Below, one piece after another: positions 34,702 to 44,855 of a DNA stretch of 64,000 nt. A program made the position numbers and the translations under genes. A model generated the notes under the pieces. It saw only the letters and a program-made list of their open reading frames with translations. It was not told the DNA's origin and did not search any database. Source of the stretch: Lunularia cruciata (Eukaryota > Streptophyta > Marchantiopsida > Lunulariales > Lunulariaceae); NCBI GenBank assembly GCA_948567375.1, contig OX419756.1:67248552-67312551 (forward strand), given 5' to 3'. How positions within the stretch are numbered: the stretch's first letter is position 1; each line of letters starts with the position of its first letter.

Positions 34702-34761
34702 AATCTACCAAATTTCATGGCAGATCTACCAATGATGTTAAATTGGTAAATTTGGTAGATT
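34702..34761. repeat. 14-bp perfect inverted repeat at the edge of block D
   Basis: AATCTACCAAATTT (34702-34715) and AAATTTGGTAGATT (34748-34761) can form a hairpin with a 32-bp loop. The right arm corresponds to the first bases of the window in block A, so the feature may mark the end of the duplicated unit. Confidence 0.55.
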
Positions 34762-35635
34762 AATCTAGATTGGTCAAATTAATATTGATTTCCAGTGGCA
34801 TTCATGATTTATTTTCCGGAGATTACTATTGATGAGTTTGCTAGCTTTCTTTCCACTGAACGGTATTACCTTGAATTTCTATTTCGCTTGTATTCCTCAT
34901 TGTGTAGTCCATAGTCAGAAAGCTTGCCTTGAAACAATATTGATCCACACTGATAAATATGTATTGCCTTGAAACAATATGATCCACACTAATAAATATG
35001 TATTACTGTGGTTCACACTAAGTGAGAGAAGTGACCTCAAAAGTCACTAAAATAGTGTGGTCTAGACTAATCATGGAAAAGAGTGTAGTAGTTTGAGCAA
35101 TTCAGCGTGAACTGAACTAAGCAACGTTGCTCTGTTGCAAACCTCTGAATCAGCGAGTGTACCCAGTCAAATGTTATTCTAGACCTGGAAAGAATTCCAC
35201 TAGCCTTCTCTGATATTGTTTGGCTGCTGCGTTTCCAAGTCCAAACAATTCGGCTTTGCAATATTACAATTGATGTAGTTTCAATGTTGCATTTATGTGG
35301 CTCAGAAGCAATATATTTGTGAGGTCGAATCCTACTCTTGCCAAGCTTGGAAGGCCGTACAGCTCGAATGTGTCCGAAGGCAGTACAGCTCATGCTGGAG
35401 GGCGAATTTCACTGCTACAAGGCAGTAGTAGTTTATCAATCACTGCATGGCAGGAAAAATCCTTTTCTGGAATGTGACATCAGCGAAGTGCATCAGCGAA
35501 GTGGGTATCCAGCAGGTCTCTGCGATATACTGTGTGTGCGTTGTGAAGGGAACACGCTGAGAACCCTGAGACAGATTGAATCCGATACTCCGAGAAATCA
35601 AGACATGAGGGGAAACAATTGACAGACAGGAAATT

Positions 35636-35851
35636 TTAGCCACAAAAAAGACTCCCGTTCCCATTCCTAGCGGGGGCCCGGTTGCAAGGATGCTCTGAAG
35701 CACCCGAATCAATGTTATAACAATCAAATGGCAAACCATTTGAAGGTAAGTGAATCAGCTCATTTGGTGTATCTTCACGTTCACATTCTTGGGAAGCAGT
35801 AAGCCATGGGGGAGAATCGTCATCGCCAAGAACATCATTGTAGTCAGCCAT
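35636..35851 (-). CDS. MADYND family type 1, first-exon-like ORF, copy D-minus
   Basis: A 71-codon ORF from the ATG at 35851, closest to copy A-minus (both have REDTPNELIHLPSNGLPFD). A silent CCA replaces CCG at Pro15. The few amino-acid differences from A-minus lie in the C-terminal half. TATATA is at 35927-35932. Function is unknown. Confidence 0.5.
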   Translation of the reverse strand: MADYNDVLGDDDSPPWLTASQECEREDTPNELIHLPSNGLPFDCYNIDSGASEHPCNRAPARNGNGSLFCG

Positions 35852-36465
35852 GGCTCGAGCAATTTGACTACGAGCTCCTTTTCTGGACGATGAATGAATT
35901 GCTTTCTCTGTCGGCTAGATCTCTTGTATATAAGAAGATATGATTTAGAGCTCTTGTTACAAGAAGATGCAAAATTGTTGAGAGAAGCCTTCCAGAGTCG
36001 CTGTGAGTAAGTGGTCTAGTCTGCGAGGCCTTGTAAGTATAATGTTTGAAGCTTAAACGAAGAGGACTATATATATTATCTTTCTTTTATAAGTCCGGAT
36101 TTAGGAATGTGTACAGAGTCACCGGAGACCGTTCTTAACGCGCACAAGAGAAAAAAGTATAACTGTTTGGTTGACGTCAAGATTGGAGAGTGTATAGTGT
36201 ACATGTTCATTGCAGGGATTCTTCTATCCAATTCCATGAGCCGCCACAAGAACAGTGTTCCAGACGACCCATATCCAGAGCTTACCACCGCAAGCTAGAT
36301 ACCGATAATACACATACGGCGTTGGTTGAACATTTGGGCACATATCACGGATCAGACTAGCAGATTACACTCTTGAAATAATAATCATGACATTCAGGTG
36401 AAAGTTATTGCTTCAGAAAGGCCCTCATGGTGCTACTCTCTTCCAAATTCGGGGTTTTTATCAAA

Positions 36466-36690
36466 TTGGCTGATTAGAACCATGTCTTTGGCGATGATAA
36501 TTGTCCTCCATGGGTGACTGCTTCTCAATAAGCTTGTTGTCATGATCAGCAAAAACATCTCAAGATCATCCTTCCATGTTAAGGAGAACCAGTGTGGGAT
36601 TCTGATACTTGCTCTTTGGAGATAGAAACTGATTTTGCAGACTTTTGGGCTATTCCAGAATCCTGAAAATGTCTGATTTTTGGGTTATTC
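36466..36690 (+). pseudogene. MADYND family type 2 relic, block D
   Basis: The start position is TTG, followed by GCT GAT and TAG at codon 4, as in block A. The segment after TASQ keeps the HDQQ-like and CGIL-like parts in shifted frames. It ends against the upstream region of copy D-plus. Confidence 0.6.
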
Positions 36691-36995
36691 CAAATCATAA
36701 AATGGTCAATTTTGTGCGCGTTAGGCACAGTCTACATTGAGACTGTACACATTCCCAAGTCGTATATATATCCCTCTTCGTTTAAGCATCAAACATTATA
36801 CTCACAAGGCCCTCGCAGAATAGAGCAGTTAGTCAGAGAAATACTGGAAGAGTACTCTCAAAAATCGTGCTTATTCGTGGAACAAGAGCTCGAAATCATA
36901 CTTCTTATATACAGGAGATCTAGCCCACAGATAAAGCAATTCATTGATCGTCCAGAAAAGAAGCTCAAATCTCTCCTAGTCAAATTCCTCGAGCC

Positions 36996-37205
36996 ATGGC
37001 TGACTACAATGATGTTCTTGGTGATGACGATTCTCCCCCGTGGCTTACTGCTTCGCAAGAATGTGAAGATAGATCAAATTTGCTGATTCACACACCTTCC
37101 AATGGTTTGCCATTTGATGGTTATAACATTGATTCTGTTTCTACAACGCATCTTGGCAACCTGGCGCTCGTCGAGAACGTGAACGGGAGGATTCTTTGTG
37201 GCTAA
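36996..37205 (+). CDS. MADYND family type 1, first-exon-like ORF, copy D-plus
   Basis: A 69-codon ORF from the ATG at 36996, nearly identical to copy A-plus, with the same two-codon shortening after TASQECE. TATATA is at 36906-36911. The downstream exon-like part continues to about 37890, with LASGILSR and HKFCNEQRCL segments. Function is unknown. Confidence 0.5.
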   Translation: MADYNDVLGDDDSPPWLTASQECEDRSNLLIHTPSNGLPFDGYNIDSVSTTHLGNLALVENVNGRILCG

Positions 37206-37899
37206 AATTTCCTGTCGATCAATTGTTTCCCCTCGTGTCTTCATTTCTCGAAGTATCGAATTAAGTCGGTCTCAGGGTTCCAAAGAGCTTCGCCTCTAAA
37301 CTATGCCACACACCATCGTATATGACACCTCCAGTTTACGTGTACAGAGTACACATAAAAAAAACTCTGCAGCCTGTTACCTTCACAACACAGAGACCTG
37401 CTGGATACCCATTTCTTGCTTCCAAGTAAAAATTCGTGCAAAACTGGGTCCCGATGCCACATTGAGAAAAGATTTCCCCGCACATAGAGTGGTTGATAAA
37501 CTACTGCTTTGTAGTGAGATTGGCTTTCCAATACGAACAGCCTCTTTCGAGGTATAATGCCACGGGCACATACGACGGGAGGTCCAAGCTTGAAGCAAGA
37601 AAAGGATTCGAGCTCACAAGTATATTGCTAATGCGCCATAAAAATGGAATATTTAAAACTACATCACCGAATCACTTGGACTTGGAAACGCAGCAGCTAA
37701 AGAGTATCAGAGAAACCTCAATAGAATTGGGGCGGATGCTAGCTAGTGGAATTCTTTCCAGGGCTGGAATAAACACGGTACGCACGCTGATTCACAAGTT
37801 CTGCAACGAGCAACGTTGCTTAGTTCACTTAATGCTTAACGAAAAGACAATGTCTACGAATTCCCGATAAACGTCCATATCTTCTTGTCCAACAAGGAC

Positions 37900-38403
37900 T
37901 GCATACAGCCCTAAGACAAAGACACGAGGACAAAAGTGATGAGGATGGGGAAGATGAAGATGCAGATCTTAGAGCTATTAGCACTATTCAGTTGAACCTT
38001 GCTAATGAAGTGCTATACAATGTTATGAATGAGGAATCTGCATCAAAACTATAGGCCAATTTTAGGGTTTAGGCCAACTTCTGTTTCTTAAACAGGAGTT
38101 GTATATGTTGCATATGAAGGAAGGTCAAAGTATTATGGAGTACCTCAATGCTCTCAAAAAAATCATTTGTGAGTTGATGAGCATGAAGGAAGGCCAAAGT
38201 ATTATGGAGCACCTCAATGCTTTCAACAAAATCATTTGTGAGTTGATGAGCATAGAGGTTAAGTTAGAAGAGGAGGATAAGGCATTGTTGTTATTTACTT
38301 CACTTTCTCCATCATATGAGCATCTGGTCACAACTCTTCTATATGGGAAGGATGATATAAACTGTGAAGAGGTCACTTCAGCATTATTGTTTAATGAGAT
38401 GTG
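37900..38403 (+). pseudogene. Copia 1 gag with internal 69-bp duplication
   Basis: It reads ADLRAISTIQLNLANEVLYN, then MKEGQSIMEYLNALKKIICE, EEDKALLLFTSLSPSYEHLV and VTSALLFNEM, typical of plant Copia gag. A 69-bp (23-codon) unit is tandemly duplicated at 38114-38182 and 38183-38251. Stops occur near 38052. Confidence 0.8.
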
Positions 38404-38522
38404 AAAAAGACCGACCAAGAAAAGAAAAATCCAAAGGCTCTATTTATCAGAGGAATGACAAGAGATAGAGATCAGATCAAGAGAAAATCAAGATCCAAAT
38501 CTAGAACTGCAGGTTTCATAGG

Positions 38523-38740
38523 CAAGTGCTGGATTTGTGGGAGGGTTGGAATTTCAAGAAGGATTGTAACAACAAGAGGCTTGAGTCCAATAAGGATAAA
38601 GGTCAGCTTTCAGATCAAGCAAGTATTGCTGAGTCATCTGGTTTTGTGGATGATGTTCTATGTGCTATCCAAGACAAAGATCAATTTGAGGAGTCATGGA
38701 TATTGGACTCAGGTTGCTCTTACCATATTGTCCAAATAAG
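38523..38740 (+). pseudogene. Copia 1 zinc knuckle and aspartic protease
   Basis: The knuckle begins CWICGRVG in one frame and continues NFKKDCN in another, so a shift and a His-to-Asn change break C-x2-C-x4-H-x4-C. The protease active site is intact as ILDSGCSYHI, with the Asp at 38706. This corresponds to the standard Copia junction between gag and pol. Confidence 0.8.
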
Positions 38741-39269
38741 GAGTGGTTCCATTAATAAAGCATTCAATGGAGGATCTGTAATATGGGGAACAACATGGCT
38801 TGTAAAGCTATTGGCATTGGTACAATACGCATTAAGATGTTTGATGGTGTTGTAAGGACTCTTGCTGATGTGAGGCATATTTTTTAGTTAAGGAAGAATT
38901 TGATATCAGTAGGCACTTTAGACTCAAATGGTTGGAGGTGGGGAGAAAAAATGGAATACTTGAGGTATCAAAAGGAGCATTGGTTGTAATGAAGAGCAAG
39001 AAGACAAGAAATCTTATGAGTTTGCTGGAGATAACATTACAAGAGGAGTGGCAAATACTATTTTTGAAGATGAAGATCCCAAAGATCTTCCTCACTTATG
39101 GCACCTACATTTGAGTCATGTGAGTGAAAGAGTTCTAAGTGAATTGTCCAAGCACAACTTCTGAAGGGCCATAAAAGTTGTAGTTAAAATTTTGTGAGCA
39201 TTTTGTACTAGGAAAGCAATAGAGGGTAAGCTTTTCCACAAGATTTCACTGCACAAAGGGAATTTTAGA

Positions 39270-39940
39270 CTATATGCATTTTGATGTTTTGGGGCCCTAC
39301 ACCCAGAGTTTCAAAATCTAGAGCATTATATTTTGTATCTTTGGTTGATAATTACTCTAGGAGAGTATGGGTCTATACCATGAAGCAAAAGTCAGAGGTC
39401 CTCTCTATCTTTAAACAATGGAAGGTGATGATGGAGAAACAAACTAGAAGGAAAGTGATGTGTTTGAGATCTGATAATGGTGGAGAATACAAAGCTGGAG
39501 AGTTTCATAGATATTGTAAGAGTGACGGGATAATTCATCACTTTACCATACCGGGTACCCCTCAACAAAATGGTGTGGTAGAGTGGATAAATTGTACACT
39601 TTGGAGAAAGCAAGAAGTATCTTCAGCAATGCCGGATTGGAGAAGAGTTTTTGGGCAGAAGCTGTAAATACAGTTTGTCATTTGGTAAATATTTCTCCCT
39701 TTATTGCTATTGAGGTGTAAGACACCTATGGGAAAATGGACAGGTAGACATGTTGACTACTCTTTGCTTAGAGTGTTTGGATGCATAGCTTATGTTCATA
39801 TTCAACAAGAACAAAGGACAAAGTTAGATCCCAAATCTAGAAAATGTATATTCTTGGGATATGAGAAGGATACAAAGGGACATAGATTTATGGGATCCAA
39901 AAAGGTGTTGTCTTGTTGTGAGTATGGATGTAGTTTTTGA
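39270..39940 (+). pseudogene. Copia 1 integrase
   Basis: The core reads FVSLVDNYSRRVWVY (first Asp), CLRSDNGGEY (second Asp) and PGTPQQNGVVEWIN, where the catalytic Glu is in VVEW. The following part, LRVFGCIAYVHI and RKCIFLGYEKDTKGHR, is the usual Copia C-terminal extension. Frameshifts separate the two halves near 39667-39704. Confidence 0.85.
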
Positions 39941-40429
39941 TGAAACTAGTACAATGGAGAGTTTGTTCTTTCTTCTGCTAAAGAAAAAACTTTAGCAGAA
40001 GAAAAGAAAAGAAAAGAAAAATTCAGTCAGATTTTGTTAAGATAGATATTGATCTTGGAATGAAGACATCTCACCTCTTGTAGATCTACCAAGTGAACCA
40101 TTAGAAGAGCAAAGTCCAGAAATGATTTATGAATGTTGATATCCAAATAGGGATAGAAGGCCTCCATAGAGATTTGATGATTCATTTGTAGCTTATGCTC
40201 TTCTTATGTAGAATGGTGAACCTTCTTCATATGAAGGGGCAATGCAAGATCAAGAGTGTAAAAAATGCCATTGTGTAATGGAAGAGGGGATGACGTCTTT
40301 AGCCAAAAACCAAAATTGGAGATCTGAAAAATTGCCTATGGGAAAGAGGCAATTGGTTGCAAATGGATATTCCAAAGGAAGGAAGGACTTCCAAAATCAG
40401 GTGGAGATTGATACAAAGCAAGGCTTGTA

Positions 40430-41160
40430 GCAAAGGTTTATTTCCAAAAAGAAGGTATTGACTTCAATGAGATTTCTTCACCAGTGGTAAAAATCTCTCC
40501 AATTCATGCACTATTGGCAATAGTTGCATTGCATAACTTGGAGCTGGACCAACCAGATGTTACAACTTATTTTTTACATGGAGAATTGGAGGAGGAGATT
40601 ACATGCATGAACCTAAAGGTTTTGTGGTACCAAGGAACCAGCAACTAGTTTGCAGGTTACAAAAGTCTTTATATAGACTAAAGCAAAGTCCAAGACTTTG
40701 GTACATGAAATTTGATGCTTTCATGTTGAAGTATGAATATAACAAAAGTGAGTCAGATTTTTGTGTGTACCTCAAGAAGCTACATAGACCTAGAGTATTT
40801 GATTTAATCATCTTGCCACTATATGTGGATGATATGTTGATTGCTGCAAAGGATATGGTTGAGGTGGAGAATTGAAAGCCCAACTTGGTAAGGAATTTGA
40901 TTTGAAGGACTTGGGTTCTTCAAAGAGGGTGCTTGGGATTGAAATCCACCAGGAGAAGAGCAAGGGAAAGTTATGGATAGCTCAAAGGAGATGTTTGGAA
41001 AAGTTACTTTCTTGTTTTGGCATGGAGGATGCAGAACCAGTGAACACTCCAATGGCAAGTCATCTAAGGATATCATTGGAGCAATGTCCATCAAATGAGG
41101 AGGAGAGAAAATACTATTAAATATTCCTTATGCTAGTTCTGCTGGGAGTTTACTGTATGT
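40430..41160 (+). pseudogene. Copia 1 reverse transcriptase
   Basis: The region reads LQKSLYRLKQSPRLWYMKFD and LPLYVDDMLIAAKDM with the catalytic YVDD, then FDLKDLGSSKRVLGIEIHQ and NTPMASHL. The N-terminal part before 40600 is broken by frameshifts. Domain order matches plant Copia elements. Confidence 0.85.
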
Positions 41161-41319
41161 TCTGTCTGCACTAGACTAGACATCTCATTTGTTATGAGTA
41201 TGGTGAGTAGATACATGGCAAAGCCAAGGAAACAACATTGGGAAGTTGTGAGGTGGATACTTTGTTACTTGAAAGGGAGTATAAATATTAGCATTGTCTT
41301 TGATGTGAAGGACTGAAAA

Positions 41320-41880
41320 GGAGGAATTATAGGGTATGTAGATTCTGATTTTGCTGGAGACTTGGATAAGAGAAGGTATACGACAAGATTTGTTTTTACA
41401 CTTGTTGGTGGTGCAGTAAGTTGGAAGTCTACTCTCCAATCTACTATTGCTCTGTCTACTACAAAGGCAGAATATACGGCAACAACTGAGGTTGCCAGAG
41501 AGGCAATATGGCTACAAAGATTAGCCAAGGATGCAGGACTCCCTAACATGAAGTCCACATTTTTTTGTGATAGCCAAAGTGTTATTCACTTGGCAAAGAA
41601 TCAAGTATATCATTCAAGGACAAAGCATATTCATGTGAGACATCATTTTCTCAGGGAAGCTCTGACAAATGGTGAGATCAATTTGCAAAAGATTGGCACA
41701 GAGATAAACACAGCAGATATGTTGACTAAACCTGTTCTTGCTGAGAAGTTCAAGTTATGCATGAACTTGCTCAACATTCAATGTTGCTCTTTGGGATGGT
41801 ATGGTAGATACAAGCAAAAGGTAGAGATTGTTATGTTTGGCTTGTTATCAACGTTGACTGATCAAGAGCAAGAGCAACCG
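41320..41880 (+). pseudogene. Copia 1 RNase H
   Basis: An open frame of 173 codons reads VGGAVSWKSTLQSTIALSTT, KAEYTATTEVAREAIWL, FFCDSQSVIHLAKN (Asp), KHIHVRHHFLREAL and INTADMLTKP. This is the best preserved domain of the element, followed shortly by the LTR-like region. Confidence 0.85.
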
Positions 41881-41884
41881 TGAC

Positions 41885-42250
41885 TGATGAAACACCTTGC
41901 TGTTTCATGCAGTGGTGTGGGACATTCACTTGTCTAGATATGTTAAGTCACTACTATGGCTAAGTATTAAAGTGACTAGATACCTTGAGTGGTCAATTTT
42001 CAGGAAGTCCCGCAAGTCTATATAAAAGAGTTTAGTCGGATGACAATGATAAAGAACTATCCCTATTTATATATTCATATATGCATAGAGTAATAAAGGT
42101 TTGAAGGCATGTGAGCATGTTTCAGCCATGTAGGTAGCTTCTAGGATAGGAAGTGAACCACGTTATTTCTTGTTGTCCTTACATTATGTGCTTACTGGGA
42201 TTTATGATGTGCTATTGCAAGAGGTCCTTGTGACTGTGTTTCCTAACATA
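41885..42250 (+). repeat. Probable 3' LTR of Copia 1
   Basis: The segment follows the end of RNase H, contains a promoter-like CTATATAAAAG near 42018 and AATAAAGG near 42092, and ends near TTTCCTAACA at about 42247. No 5' partner exists in the window, so the limits are approximate. Confidence 0.4.
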
Positions 42251-42327
42251 ATACATAGCACTTGAATTGAAGGATCCACTGATTTCCAATTTCCTTTGGG
42301 TTAGTGCAAACCATCCTTTGAGTTATC

Positions 42328-42441
42328 TATTAGGATTTACTCTTATGCCTTAGGGTTACATTGTAAGTGGGATTGATCTCCCACAAGTTTATGGCTAGAG
42401 TGAATCGAGAGAGTGTTGGAGCTCTAGACTTGAATGACAGC
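42328..42441 (+). repeat. Copia LTR fragment, left part, split by the chromovirus
   Basis: It matches the start of the LTR at 58964 (TTAGGATTTACTCTTATGCC, then AAGTGGGATTGATCT). The match resumes at 48120-48230 after the Gypsy element. This shows insertion of the Gypsy element into a pre-existing LTR of the Copia 2 family. Confidence 0.75.
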
Positions 42442-42594
42442 TGTAACAATATGGAGTTTAGCGACGTACTTAGTAAGGCTAACAAAGTAGAGAATAAGCT
42501 AAATTAGCCTAGAATATTCTAAAAGTATCTAGGAAGCTTCTTGGGAAACTTCCAAACTAGTTAACTTACGCCCCAAGTAGGTAGCTTCTAGAAA

Positions 42595-42614
42595 GGAAGC
42601 TTCTAGAAGCTTCT
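42595..42614. promoter_or_regulatory. Heat-shock-element-like array, upstream, 5' LTR
   Basis: GGAAG CTTCT AGAAG CTTCT is four contiguous alternating nGAAn/nTTCn units, a perfect match to the HSF-binding consensus. The same 20 bp is kept in the 3' LTR at 47842-47861. It is about 140 bp upstream of the TATA box. Confidence 0.55.
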
Positions 42615-42713
42615 AACTAGCTTAGCTTGCACACCAAGTAGGCAGCTTCTAGAAGGAAGTTTCTTGAGAAGCTTCCTTGTTAACTTGGCTTGCATTCTAA
42701 GAAAGTGGTCCAA

Positions 42714-42735
42714 GGAAGCTTCTTGAGAAGCTTCT
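42714..42735. promoter_or_regulatory. Promoter-proximal gapped heat-shock-element-like site, 5' LTR
   Basis: GGAAG CTTCT, a 2-bp gap, then AGAAG CTTCT ends 21 bp before TATAAATA at 42756. The downstream pair is kept in the 3' LTR, while the upstream pair is altered there (AAGAAAGCTTC). The position fits an inducible promoter element. Confidence 0.5.
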
Positions 42736-42755
42736 CAAGGGCCTTCTATGCTACC

Positions 42756-42763
42756 TATAAATA
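42756..42763 (+). promoter_or_regulatory. LTR TATA box
   Basis: TATAAATA in the 5' LTR, conserved at 48003-48010 in the 3' LTR. It lies about 105 bp before the LTR end, a usual distance for an LTR promoter. Confidence 0.65.
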
Positions 42764-42868
42764 CCAAAGCCAAAGCTCATGCTAAGCATTAGGAGTTTTC
42801 CCTCATTCAAGTGTCGCAATGTGAGCTTCCATTCTCCTATTTCTCTCCTCGGTTTCAATCTTTTACAT

Positions 42869-42880
42869 TGGTATCTGAGC
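42869..42880 (+). other. Primer-binding site (initiator Met tRNA type)
   Basis: TGGTATCTGAGC follows one base after the 5' LTR end. It differs by one base from TGGTATCAGAGC, the common plant site complementary to initiator methionine tRNA. Confidence 0.85.
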
Positions 42881-43139
42881 AAGAATGGGATGGATGAAAT
42901 TTATGGACCACCAAATCCACTTCCACCAAACCATTGGGATTTTTGCATCCAAGTATTACCCAAGCATCATTTCACACAGTTCATCACCTCGCACTTTGGA
43001 CAAAATTTTCTACATATGATCACCATATTTGAGGAATCCTTGGTACTTCCGGTTGTATCATATGGAGAACAGTGGACGTGCTATTTCTATGTGTTAATAA
43101 ATTAGATAGATTAAGGGTGGTGTGATAGAATAGCAACCA

Positions 43140-43805
43140 TGGCGTTAATACCCAATGTTATCCTTGCTATGTAGCAACAGATTGAGCACCTTACTTGATT
43201 GTTGGATGAACAAGATCTTCAACGACAAGAGCATATAGAGAGAGTACCAATTCGAGAAGGAGACAATTGAATCAGATTCCCTAAATCCAATGTATTTGAA
43301 GGAAAAAATCTCTCAGGTGCAGTGGAGAATTTTATGTTTGATTGTGAACATTATTTTGAAGCTACCAATCTACAAGACGAGCGAAAACAAATTCTCTTGG
43401 CTTCTAGCCAATTGGATGGAGTAGCAAAGTTATGGTGTAGCAAAGTTATGGTGGAGATTCCAAGTGGAGCGTGCTAAACAAAAAATTGTTGCACCAATCT
43501 TGACATGGGCAGAATTCAAGAGCACAATAATTAGTCGGTTCCAAGCTATAAATGCCATACAAGCTGCACGGGATAAGTTGGCAGAGTTGAAACAGATTGG
43601 ATTTGTAAAAAGTTACATCATGTTGTTCCAAAACACCATCATGCAAATTCCAGATATATTGGAAGGTGAAGCTCTAGATCGATTTGTGAGGGGCTTGAAG
43701 GTGAGATCCAAATTAGAGGTAACCATGCAAGAGCCACAACATTTGGAGGAAGCCATGCGGTTGGCCGGACATTTTGATTCCTTGGTGGCAACAACTTGGT
43801 CTTAA
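43140..43805 (+). pseudogene. Chromovirus gag
   Basis: The first part reads RFPKSNVFEGKN and DCEHYFEATNLQDERK, then shifts to the open frame 43464-43805 with PILTWAEFKSTIISRFQ and VRGLKVRSKLEVTM, the retrotransposon gag core. A duplicated AGCAAAGTTATGGTG near 43424-43452 accompanies the frame change. A worn CCHC-like segment (HQLEHRIAECP) follows around 43960-43990. Confidence 0.8.
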
Positions 43806-44159
43806 CCTCGACCTCCACAGAACCTACAGATGCATTACACAACCTGCACATGAATGGAGATGCCAGCACCAATGGAGATTGATGTTATTCAATGAAGACC
43901 ACTTGGCACTGCAGGTAAAGAGAAACTACAACAAAATAGTGGTTGTTTTTATTATCACCAATTGGAGCATCGTATTGCTGAATGTCCACTCAAGAATGGG
44001 TGACCTCGACAAGTTGCCTAAGTGGAGGTTGTGAGCGGAATGATCAAGGAAATGAGGAAACCCAGTAGGAAATTTTGAGCCGCCTATTGAGAGCTTGATT
44101 AGTTCCAATGGGATTGAAGGCTCGACCTATGCAAGTTTGTTTCACTTGCAAGGAATGAT

Positions 44160-44508
44160 TTCTAATTGAGGTTGTAGGATTTTGGTTGATTTTGGAAGTT
44201 CAAAGAATTGCATGTCTATGCAAGTAGCAAAGGAATTGGGTATTCCTATCAAGCCAGTAATGGGAAGTAGATTGATGATGGCGGACAGTAGAAAGAGTTC
44301 TGCATTCCGTACCTTACATCTTGTTACTTTCAAGATTGGGGAGGAGTATTTGGAGTGTAGGAGGTTTGTAGTGGCACCTCTACACTATGATATCATTGTA
44401 GGTCTACCTTGGCTTGAATATCTTAAGGTTCAATTTGATTGGACCCGAGGACAAATTCAAGTACAACACCAAGGTAGGAATTTCCGGTTAGGTGTTTGGC
44501 ACCTCTGA
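44160..44508 (+). pseudogene. Chromovirus aspartic protease
   Basis: It reads LVDFGSSKNCMS, where Phe replaces the usual Ser or Thr of the D-S/T-G loop, then HYDIIVGLPWLEYL and FDWTRGQIQ. The fold is recognisable, but the altered active site suggests loss of activity. A lysine- and glutamate-rich linker with imperfect repeats (44520-44700) leads to the RT. Confidence 0.75.
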
Positions 44509-44855
44509 GTAAGGCACCTAAGAATAGTCAAGATGAGAAGTCTGTTAGGAAGGTAGCCATAGGGCAAGCCTTGAAGGGAGATGAGTCCCAAGATGGGAAG
44601 TTTTCCAAGAAGGCAGCCATGGAGCAAGATTGGAAGAAAGATGAGTCCCTAATAGGGAAGTTTGTTAGCGAAGCAACCATAGAGCAAGCTTTGGAGGAAG
44701 ATAAGTCTGTATTTATAGTGTGGATCAAGCCGATTGCACAAGAACAATCAAAGGAGGGCCAAGAGCCTCATCAAGCAATGGTTGATTGGATAGTTCAGGA
44801 GTTCATGGACGTGTTTCCAAATGATCTACCAAAGGGATTACCCTCCAAATGAGGT

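Larger units (their letters stand above)
34731..37890. other. Block D: second copy of the block A arrangement
   Basis: It is collinear with block A and in the same orientation, with type 1 minus, shared upstream region, type 2 plus (truncated, same TAG), and type 1 plus. Both blocks also share a tandem repeat of about 40 bp (GATCCACACTAATAAATATG units near 204-270 and 34931-35003). Block D ends near 37890 against Copia gag sequence. The spacing of the two blocks is about 34.7 kb. Confidence 0.6.
37891..42250 (+). mobile_element. Decayed Copia (Ty1) retrotransposon 1, 5' truncated
   Basis: The plus strand carries gag, broken zinc knuckle, protease, integrase, reverse transcriptase and RNase H in Copia order. 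It ends with an LTR-like segment containing CTATATAAAAG near 42018. Block D sequence replaces the 5' LTR and gag start at about 37890. Many stops and shifts make it non-autonomous. Confidence 0.85.
42442..42867 (+). repeat. Chromovirus 5' LTR
   Basis: It begins TGTAACAATATGG and ends TCTTTTACA. It holds several AGAAGCTTCT-type palindromes and TATAAATA at 42756-42763. The length equals that of the 3' LTR. Confidence 0.9.

Noticed and set aside
34702-34761. Hairpin as a transcription terminator
   Set aside because: Rho-independent terminators are not a feature of plant nuclear genes, and no U-run follows.
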